This document shows positions 1-3,351 of a DNA stretch of 6,512 nucleotides, in pieces. Source of the DNA: Clostridiales bacterium (GTDB lineage: Bacteria > Bacillota_A > Clostridia > Lachnospirales > Bianqueaceae); the NCBI GenBank assembly GCA_019423265.1, contig JAHZBS010000134.1:1-6512 (forward strand), written 5' to 3'. Under the pieces are notes generated by a model. That model ran no database searches, was not told where the DNA came from, and saw nothing but the letters and a program-made list of their open reading frames with translations. Position numbers and translations under genes: made by a program. Each line of letters opens with the position of its first letter. Positions within the stretch are counted from its first letter, which is position 1.

Positions 1-30
1 GTAAAAGTCTTTCAAATTGATGGTAGTCAT
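1..30 (-). CDS. N-terminus of a probable ICE sigma-70-like regulator (partial)
   Basis: The first ten codons (MTTINLKDFY) of a minus-strand gene that leaves the window at position 1. The start is well supported: TCCTCC on the plus strand (GGAGGA on the coding strand, 38-43) lies 7 nt upstream of the ATG at 28-30. From memory, this N-terminus matches a short sigma-70-like or helix-turn-helix regulator encoded just before xis and int in Tn1549-like conjugative elements. That identification rests on ten residues plus the surrounding ICE-like context, so it is an inference. The ribosome binding site is buried in a 14-bp hairpin (38-83), which suggests translational control. The stop codon of an upstream startless frame overlaps this ATG (TAATG), which could allow translational coupling. 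Confidence 0.5.
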   Translation of the reverse strand, partial: MTTINLKDFY

Positions 31-37
31 TATATTT

Positions 38-83
38 TCCTCCGTTCAGATTTTTGTTGTGGGTGGTCGATCTGAACGGAGGA
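38..83 (-). promoter_or_regulatory. Hairpin that would sequester the ribosome binding site of the left-edge gene
   Basis: A perfect 14-bp inverted repeat (38-51 and 70-83) encloses an 18-nt loop. In the minus-strand transcript the 3' arm contains GGAGGA, the ribosome binding site of the gene starting at position 30. Folding would hide this site. There is no U-tract after the stem, so it is not a terminator. The arrangement resembles a translational-attenuation or RNA-switch hairpin; what would open it is unknown. Confidence 0.6.
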
Positions 84-95
84 TGGCGGGGATCT

Positions 96-113
96 GCAGC
101 CGGGACAGGCTGC
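96..113. repeat. Short hairpin with a loop complementary to the neighbouring palindrome
   Basis: GCAGCC and GGCTGC form a 6-bp stem with a 6-nt loop, GGGACA on the plus strand and TGTCCC on the minus strand. The loop has the same six bases as the arms of the 23-bp palindrome that begins at 113, so in RNA the loop could pair with that palindrome. The function is unknown. Confidence 0.5.
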
Positions 114-135
114 TTTGGGACAAATTGTCCCGAAG
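113..135. repeat. 23-bp interrupted palindrome, copy 1 of 3
   Basis: CTTTGGGACAA, a central A, then TTGTCCCGAAG. The arms are complementary apart from one T/G position (116/132). Equivalent 23-bp copies occur at 2409-2431 and 3004-3026. A protein binding site or a mobile-element boundary motif is possible; neither can be decided from sequence. Confidence 0.75.
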
Positions 136-146
136 TGCGGGCATAC

Positions 147-180
147 AAAAACGCCCGCACAGCATGACGCTGTACGGGCG
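147..180 (-). terminator. Rho-independent terminator, minus strand
   Basis: Arms at 152-163 and 169-180 (12 nt each, one mismatch) form a GC-rich stem with a 5-nt loop. On the minus strand this is followed directly by TTTTT (151-147). It would end or attenuate leftward transcription before the gene starting at position 30. Confidence 0.65.
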
Positions 181-287
181 CACGAAACACTGTTGCAGTT
201 GGCATACTGGCAGATTTCACATCCAAAGCCAGACTTACCCAGAGGGGGAGCTACGCTTTTTTTAGCTGGTGAAGATCATGGGTGCTG

Positions 288-335
288 TGAAATAACAGAA
301 CAAACACGGCGGCATCCTCCTATATGCCGCCGTGT
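288..335 (-). terminator. Strong rho-independent terminator, minus strand
   Basis: A perfect 12-bp stem (304-315 with 324-335) and 8-nt loop are followed on the minus strand by the U-rich tail TTTGTTCTGTTATTT. It is placed to end the leftward transcript of the TetR and 79-residue gene region. The plus-strand side lacks a T-run, so I assign it to the minus strand only. Confidence 0.75.
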
Positions 336-406
336 CCTTAAAAATAGGCGACTCTAATGCACCCCCGAAACCTTGTTTTTTAAAAGGCAGCCGGCGGCCT
401 TGAAAT

Positions 407-598
407 TTATCTCAAAGCCGCCATAAGGTAAACCAGTAACGGCTTTCCCTTTGGTAAGTCATCTGCCAATAGAAATTGTAAAATGCTGATTGCCTTGATA
501 AGTTCATTAAATGAACCGTATTCTGCAATTTATCCATCATCTATAAAAATAACTTTGTCGTATAGTTCCAGTATCATAATTGTGTTCTCTATTTCCTG
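407..598 (-). pseudogene. Degenerate C-terminal fragment of an ABC transporter ATP-binding protein
   Basis: One minus-strand frame reads QEIENTIMILELYDKV, then IFIDDG, an in-frame TAA at 530-532, then IAEYGSFNELIK. This resembles the end of the nucleotide-binding domain of ABC exporters (typical form: DKVIFIDDGKIAEYG...ELI), with the lysine codon AAA changed to TAA. The Walker A, Q-loop, signature and Walker B motifs are all absent, so only the distal tail survives. After about position 475 the frame continues to a stop at 407 without recognisable similarity. The fragment begins inside the last codons of the 79-residue gene in another frame, which suggests a deletion joined the two. A TetR regulator next to an ABC exporter is a common arrangement, so a lost drug exporter is a reasonable inference. 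Confidence 0.45.
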
Positions 599-828
599 TT
601 AAAAAGCAAATCACAAACAAGGCCTACTGCACCTAATCCAAACAGATAGGTAGCGGCTGATCTATAGCCTTTTTCAGATAAATGTGCCGCACCTATCATC
701 AGTCCAATTTCTGCCGCAGCAGATACGGATTTAGATACAATACGGAACGAACGCTTTTCCCACGCCTTATTTGCGGCAACTTCAATTTTGTTTGCAGCAT
801 TTTCAATTTTTTGGTCTAAGTTAGACAT
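589..828 (-). CDS. Small putative membrane protein, 79 residues, TetR-linked
   Basis: I do not recognise the family. The start is firm: AAAGGAGA (834-841 on the plus strand) sits about 7 nt before the ATG. Residues 1-25 are charged and helix-prone (MSNLDQKIENAANKIEVAANK), consistent with a short amphipathic or coiled-coil helix. Residues about 34-75 are hydrophobic and Ala/Gly-rich and could form one or two membrane helices, ending in a basic FNRK tail. The gene lies 111 bp downstream of the TetR gene on the same strand, separated by a hairpin terminator, and its leader carries the same operator-like site as the TetR promoter. It is therefore likely to have its own TetR-controlled promoter. 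The C-terminus may be altered, because an ABC-transporter remnant begins within its last codons. Confidence 0.7.
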   Translation of the reverse strand: MSNLDQKIENAANKIEVAANKAWEKRSFRIVSKSVSAAAEIGLMIGAAHLSEKGYRSAATYLFGLGAVGLVCDLLFNRK

Positions 829-841
829 AATAGTCTCCTTT

Positions 842-860
842 CATACATTAAGACGGTATG
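842..860. promoter_or_regulatory. Putative TetR operator upstream of the 79-residue gene
   Basis: On the plus strand this reads ATACATT, four bases, CGGTAT (843-859), with symmetric ATAC/GTAT ends. An identically spaced copy overlaps the -35 region of the TetR gene (1658-1674). It lies just upstream of the ribosome binding site, so a bound repressor would block transcription of the small gene. TetR-family operators are typically imperfect palindromes of about this size. Confidence 0.55.
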
Positions 861-913
861 TATACATTTAAAAATAATACCTTATGAATGAATGTATGGT
901 GTGAAAATAAAAC

Positions 914-937
914 TGCCTTTTGCAAGGCAATTTTTTT
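914..937. terminator. Bidirectional terminator after the TetR gene
   Basis: TGCCTT and AAGGCA form a 6-bp stem with loop TTGC. The plus-strand side is followed by seven T residues; on the minus strand the stem is followed by GTTTTATTTT. It starts about 10 nt beyond the TetR stop codon and should reduce read-through into the 79-residue gene. Confidence 0.65.
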
Positions 938-939
938 AT

Positions 940-1587
940 TTATTTGCCTACATTTAAATGTTCAAGGTAGTTCTGCACTATGTCGAAAATCTCATCATCA
1001 ATAATCGGTAATTTCATGCTATCCAACAGGTACTTGATAAAAGCAAACTTTGAAATCAGTTCTTCCGATGTTGCAGGATAGACAGACGGAATTAGCCAAA
1101 AGTTTGTAAGCAACGGTAAAAGCTCAGAAAGTTCTTTGGCATACTCGGTATGAATGGAACCATCCTCAATTCCCTCTTGAATAAGTTTTAGCCAGAGAGG
1201 AGCAATCAATTTGCGGTTTGTATCAGTCAGATCTGCTAACAGACGAGGATTTTTCAAAAGAGGAATACTTTGCTTTCCGAGTTCCGTTCGATCCATATCC
1301 GCATGGTTTAGCTTGATGACTTCGCGCATTTTTTGCAAACCGTTTAAGCTCTTTTGATTTTGTACGGCAACAAAGGGGTTGTTATCAAAAAAGAGTTTTC
1401 CAGCTAATGCATCGAGGATCTCTTCTTTGGATTTGAAATGATGATAGATTGCTCCTTTGGTTAGTCCCCCAAGTTTGTTAACAATATCTTGAATTGTGGT
1501 ATTGTCATAGCCTTTTTCAAGGAACAGTCGTTGCGATACTTCTAATATTTTTTCTACAGTTACTTCTGGATATTTGTTTCTCGCCAT
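940..1587 (-). CDS. TetR/AcrR-family transcriptional regulator, 215 residues
   Basis: A DNA-binding one-component repressor. Residues 10-57 form a canonical TetR domain: VEKILEVSQRLFLEKGYDNT, followed by the helix-turn-helix TIQDIVNKLG..TKGAIYHHFKSKEEIL. The remaining 150 or so residues would be the variable ligand-binding and dimerisation domain, which does not reveal the ligand. The length is normal for the family. The start is supported by AGGTGA 4 nt upstream (1592-1597) and a near-consensus promoter at 1628-1656. A palindromic site that overlaps the -35 box implies autoregulation, and the same site recurs before the 79-residue gene. The neighbouring ABC-exporter remnant suggests that its original target was an efflux operon; that is inference. 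Confidence 0.93.
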   Translation of the reverse strand: MARNKYPEVTVEKILEVSQRLFLEKGYDNTTIQDIVNKLGGLTKGAIYHHFKSKEEILDALAGKLFFDNNPFVAVQNQKSLNGLQKMREVIKLNHADMDRTELGKQSIPLLKNPRLLADLTDTNRKLIAPLWLKLIQEGIEDGSIHTEYAKELSELLPLLTNFWLIPSVYPATSEELISKFAFIKYLLDSMKLPIIDDEIFDIVQNYLEHLNVGK

Positions 1588-1627
1588 TTGCTCACCTGCT
1601 CTGTTTACATTCTTTTGGTATGATTAT

Positions 1628-1656
1628 AGTATAATACGTTTTGTGCCCGTTGTCAA
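1628..1656 (-). promoter_or_regulatory. Sigma-70/SigA promoter of the TetR gene
   Basis: On the minus strand, a perfect -35 TTGACA (1651-1656), a 17-bp spacer, and -10 TATACT (1628-1633). It sits about 41 bp upstream of the TetR start codon. Confidence 0.85.
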
Positions 1657-1675
1657 GATACATTCTCCCGGTATC
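1657..1675. promoter_or_regulatory. Putative TetR autoregulatory operator
   Basis: GATAC and GTATC arms flank nine bases, directly next to the -35 hexamer. The core ATACATT-N4-CGGTAT (1658-1674) is identical in sequence and spacing to the site at 843-859 before the 79-residue gene. A bound repressor would interfere with RNA polymerase. Confidence 0.55.
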
Positions 1676-1713
1676 TTTTTTGTTAACAAAACAAAATGCT
1701 ATTTTATATATAA

Positions 1714-2076
1714 TTCTATTTCGTTCTCTACGGCAAAATTTCTGACTTTCACGCTTTGGGTCAGGGGATCAAGCACAAAAGATAGGAAAAGAGCTGGACA
1801 CAGGAATACCCCTCTCAGCTTGCAAATTGTATTCCACACTCCATCATGTGCATTGAGAACCGGGGCAGGCATCCCGGCCTCAACGCTTTTTACCAGATTG
1901 TCGCCCTGCTGGAAATTTCCGTGGATCAATTCTTTTTCCTGGATAAGCTCAACGACGAAAGTAACTGTCGAAATCAGATCGACGTCATACTCAATTCAAC
2001 GAGCGAGAAAGAACTAACTGTAGTGAAAGCCACAACAGAGGGACTCAAGCAAGCCCGGGGAACGGAGAGAGCGTAA
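1714..2076 (+). pseudogene. XRE-family (Cro/CI-type) regulator pseudogene
   Basis: Frame 1 reads DFHALGQGIKHKR, then a TAG stop at 1783-1785, then EKSWTQEYPSQLANC and IPHSIMCIENRGRHPGL, then NAFYQIVALLEISVDQFFF. This is the layout of an XRE helix-turn-helix domain (IGQAIKxAR.EKGWTQEQLA....SIENRGxHP...LY.LV.L..ISVDQFFF), followed by the usual tail (LDKLNDESNC...TEGLKQARGTERA) to a TAA at 2074-2076. No start codon or ribosome binding site precedes the conserved part: the frame is closed by TAA at 1711. The gene therefore lacks its N-terminus and carries a nonsense codon. The 76-codon open stretch from 1846 would miss most of the DNA-binding domain. From memory, such regulators accompany the mob region of Tn1549-like ICEs. 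Confidence 0.7.
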
Positions 2077-2124
2077 AAAAGCGTGACCTCCGTTTTTTGC
2101 GCGTTTTCCGGGGCACGTACTAAT

Positions 2125-2197
2125 GGCAAGCAGGGCAAGTGTAGCCACACTTGCGTTTTTGGCAAGCAATTCGAGTGTAAACACACTCAAAATTTTT
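2125..2197. repeat. Tandem pair of about 36-bp units, each with a hairpin
   Basis: Two consecutive units begin with GGCAAGCA (2125 and 2161) and end in a T5 tract. Unit 1 holds the perfect hairpin GCAAGTGT-AGCC-ACACTTGC (2135-2154). Unit 2 holds GAGTGT-AAAC-ACACTC (2173-2188). Shared starts, shared ends and equivalent hairpins suggest a duplicated recognition site, as expected for relaxosome or initiator binding. Confidence 0.65.
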
Positions 2198-2218
2198 GCG
2201 CCGTCGGGCGGCAAAAAT
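2192..2218. repeat. Inverted repeat in the oriT-like block
   Basis: ATTTTTGC (2192-2199) pairs with GCAAAAAT (2211-2218). An inner GCC/GGC stem closes a GTCG loop, with a single bulged G. It lies directly after the tandem hairpin units and may be part of the same protein-binding array. Confidence 0.55.
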
Positions 2219-2235
2219 GCGTGCCAAAATGCTTG

Positions 2236-2252
2236 TTGGGGAGCCTCCCCAA
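2236..2252. repeat. 17-bp perfect palindrome
   Basis: TTGGGGAG, a central C, CTCCCCAA. It lies at the right end of the clustered inverted repeats of the oriT-like block. The function is unknown. Confidence 0.55.
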
Positions 2253-2408
2253 ACCCTCGTCGTCGCAAAGTCTGCTTTGTTCCGTTTCCGCCTTTCGGCT
2301 AAAACTGCACACGCTCCCTTGCTCATCCTCTCCCCACGCAACCCGCTTTGCTGGGCTTGCGCAGGGACCCCATCGGCTGCGGCTCGGTGCTGACGCTCCG
2401 GGCCTTAA

Positions 2409-2431
2409 CTTTGGGACAAAATGTCCCAAAG
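2409..2431. repeat. 23-bp interrupted palindrome, copy 2 of 3
   Basis: CTTTGGGACA, AAA, TGTCCCAAAG: perfect 10-bp arms around three A residues. Same length and register as the copies at 113-135 and 3004-3026. Confidence 0.75.
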
Positions 2432-2439
2432 CAGAAATG

Positions 2440-2467
2440 CCGGGGAACAGTTTTTGCTGTTCCCCGG
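2440..2467 (-). terminator. Stable hairpin, possible minus-strand terminator
   Basis: A perfect 11-bp GC-rich stem (2440-2450 with 2457-2467) and 6-nt loop. It lies downstream of the 55-residue gene on the minus strand. The tail is only moderately T-rich (CATTTCTGCTTT), so termination may be incomplete. The structure itself is certain; the role is inferred. Confidence 0.5.
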
Positions 2468-2591
2468 TAGATTGAAAATGTGGAAAGTATTTAGCAATAT
2501 CCGTGCAGGATATATAATCATATTACCCCCTCAAAAACCGAGGCTGGAAACCCTTGCAAATAGGGCAGTTTTCGGGCTAAATGTTCACACA

Positions 2592-2759
2592 TCAGCTCTG
2601 CTTTTTAAGGTTTTCCCGATAGCAGAAAACACAGCCGATCCCCCGCCAATAAGGACACCCCGCACAAGGCGTTTCGTCCGGTGCCTTCTGCGGGGCGGGT
2701 GCTTCTTTGTGCGGGAGCTCTTTCATCATACGCTCATAGGGACTGTTGGTAAAGTTCAT
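2592..2759 (-). CDS. Small four-cysteine protein of ICE type, 55 residues
   Basis: The start at 2757-2759 is chosen because GGAGG (2767-2771) lies 7 nt upstream; longer versions of this frame run through palindromic non-coding DNA. The protein has a charged, proline-rich N-terminal half (MNFTNSPYERMMKELPHKEA, then PAPQKAPDE) and a compact C-terminal motif, CAGCPYWRGIGCVFCYREN. The two CxxC pairs at residues 32-35 and 43-46 look like a zinc-binding knuckle. From memory, near-identical short proteins recur in Tn1549-like ICEs without assigned function. The gene sits between the oriT-like block and a long structured leader, so it is probably an ICE backbone gene. Binding of metal or nucleic acid is inferred from the cysteine pattern only. 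Confidence 0.65.
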   Translation of the reverse strand: MNFTNSPYERMMKELPHKEAPAPQKAPDETPCAGCPYWRGIGCVFCYRENLKKQS

Positions 2760-2796
2760 AAGTAAACCTCCGTTCACATTCAACCCAATCCCCCCG

Positions 2797-2820
2797 CCCT
2801 TTCCCAATCTTGGGAAAGGG
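2797..2820. repeat. Inverted repeat just before the 55-residue gene
   Basis: CCCTTTCCCAA and TTGGGAAAGGG, 11-bp arms separated by TC. On the minus strand it lies about 25 nt upstream of the ribosome binding site of the 55-residue gene. No T-run follows, so it is not an obvious terminator. In RNA the loop would have to open a few pairs. Confidence 0.6.
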
Positions 2821-2839
2821 TGCGGCTCTGGAGGATATA

Positions 2840-2970
2840 CCCCCGCCGCGCCACCGAGAAATAGCACAGCCGGGGCCGCCAGTCAAGGGCAAGCCGCCGA
2901 TAAACGGCGGTGCTGATGCACCCTTGACAGACAGCTCCCGGCTGTTCTGAACGATATGCGGCGACGGGGG
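2840..2970 (-). ncRNA. Candidate structured leader RNA with nested stems
   Basis: Four nested complementary pairs are visible. The outer pair is 2840-2849 with 2958-2970 (CCCCCG/CGGGGG plus CCGC/GCGG, 3-nt bulge). Inside it is 2866-2874 with 2937-2945 (perfect 9 bp), then 2882-2889 with 2921-2928 (perfect 8 bp), then 2894-2899 with 2905-2910 (perfect 6 bp, 5-nt loop). A small TGC-TGAT-GCA hairpin (2911-2920) sits beside the innermost stem. The whole could fold as a branched RNA or a cruciform. It lies directly upstream of the minus-strand 55-residue gene, so a cis-regulatory leader is one reading. A DNA element such as a replication or transfer site is the other. I know no Rfam family that it fits. 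Confidence 0.5.
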
Positions 2971-3003
2971 ATATACCACCCGAGCTGTGTTTTGGGAAAA
3001 CGA

Positions 3004-3026
3004 GTTTGGGACAATTTGTCCCGAAG
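3004..3026. repeat. 23-bp interrupted palindrome, copy 3 of 3
   Basis: GTTTGGGACAA, a central T, TTGTCCCGAAG. The core is GGGACAA/TTGTCCC, with the same G-for-A change on the right arm as copy 1. It marks the right end of the GC-rich ICE-like block; AT-rich DNA with the nuclease locus begins directly after it. Confidence 0.75.
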
Positions 3027-3072
3027 TTAAATAAAAGTCGACAGCCAATTCAATCTAAACTCGTATATCCTA

Positions 3073-3099
3073 TTGTTATGAGCCTTATGTTGTGATAAT
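3073..3099 (+). promoter_or_regulatory. Possible promoter of the nuclease locus
   Basis: An extended -10 element TGTGATAAT (-10 hexamer at 3094-3099) with a poor, closely spaced -35 candidate TTGTTA (3073-3078, 15-bp spacer). It is 21 bp upstream of the HNH start codon and would give a very short leader. Weak evidence. Confidence 0.35.
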
Positions 3100-3120
3100 A
3101 TTTCAAATGAGGTGAGGCAC

Positions 3121-3351
3121 ATGATAAATGATAACGTAATTTCAGAACTCTGGGAAAATAGTAACGGACGGTGCATGTGCTGCGGAAAAGCTCTTGAACG
3201 CGGAGATATGGTTATTGACCACATTTTTCCAAAGCGTTTTGGTGGAGCAGACCATATTGATAATTTGCAATTACTTTGCCGAGAATGCAATGCGATATTA
3301 GCAAGTCGTTTTACTCCCTCGGAATTCGCCTTTAAGCAATACTTACATTAA
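3121..3351 (+). CDS. HNH endonuclease domain protein, 76 residues (probable N-terminal part of a split gene)
   Basis: A metal-dependent nuclease domain. Residues C18-x-x-C21 and C53-x-x-C56 form the structural zinc site. D33-H34 (VIDHIFPKRFGG) carries the first HNH histidine, followed by N48 in DNLQLLC and N57 after the last cysteine. The ATG at 3121 is preferred over the in-frame GTG at 3112 because GAGGTG (3109-3114) is 6 nt upstream of the ATG, whereas the GTG has no binding site. The protein ends at TAA (3349-3351), but the same frame continues with FLLQDPRFENVRTD into the next ORF. The domain is complete and could act alone, although the context suggests that it was the N-terminus of a 372-residue multi-nuclease protein. 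Its plus-strand orientation and lower GC set it apart from the ICE-like block to the left. Confidence 0.8.
   Translation: MINDNVISELWENSNGRCMCCGKALERGDMVIDHIFPKRFGGADHIDNLQLLCRECNAILASRFTPSEFAFKQYLH

Larger units (their letters stand above)
2077..2404. other. GC-rich oriT-like region of a Tn1549-like element
   Basis: This stretch has no gene I can support. It is rich in inverted repeats: 2135-2154, 2173-2188, 2192-2218 and 2236-2252. The block resembles, from memory, a non-coding segment found upstream of mobC/relaxase genes in Tn1549-like ICEs. If so, mobC would be read on the minus strand to the left of about 2080. The XRE pseudogene occupies that place instead, so the mobilisation genes appear to be missing. 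The several long open frames here are by-products of high GC content. The assignment as an origin of transfer is inference; no nick site can be identified from sequence. Confidence 0.45.

Noticed and set aside
304..335. AGGAGG immediately before ATG on the minus strand inside the terminator loop
   Set aside because: There is no spacing between the site and the ATG, and both lie in a very stable hairpin; coincidental.
115..357. Plus-strand open frame of 80 codons
   Set aside because: It runs through the 23-bp palindrome and two strong minus-strand terminator stems, and has no ribosome binding site or recognisable domain.
2125..2197. Possible CRISPR array from the tandem units
   Set aside because: There are only two adjacent units with no spacers and with internal differences, so this is a tandem duplication, not a repeat-spacer array.
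2083..2475. Plus-strand open frame of 130 codons, and overlapping minus-strand frames at 2014-2429
   Set aside because: These lie in GC-rich, palindrome-dense DNA that I interpret as an oriT-like region. No frame has a good ribosome binding site or protein-like composition.
2405..2521. Minus-strand 38-codon frame with GAGGGGG 4 nt upstream of its ATG
   Set aside because: The second half is made of the 2440-2467 hairpin and the palindrome at 2409-2431. The peptide has no recognisable feature, so I do not call it a gene despite the tolerable ribosome binding site.
2734..3048. Minus-strand 104-codon frame through the nested inverted repeats
   Set aside because: It translates the structured leader and overlaps the start of the better supported 55-residue gene. 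The composition follows from the palindromes.
3112..3120. GTG start for the HNH protein, giving 79 residues
   Set aside because: No ribosome binding site precedes it. GAGGTG is correctly placed for the ATG at 3121 instead.
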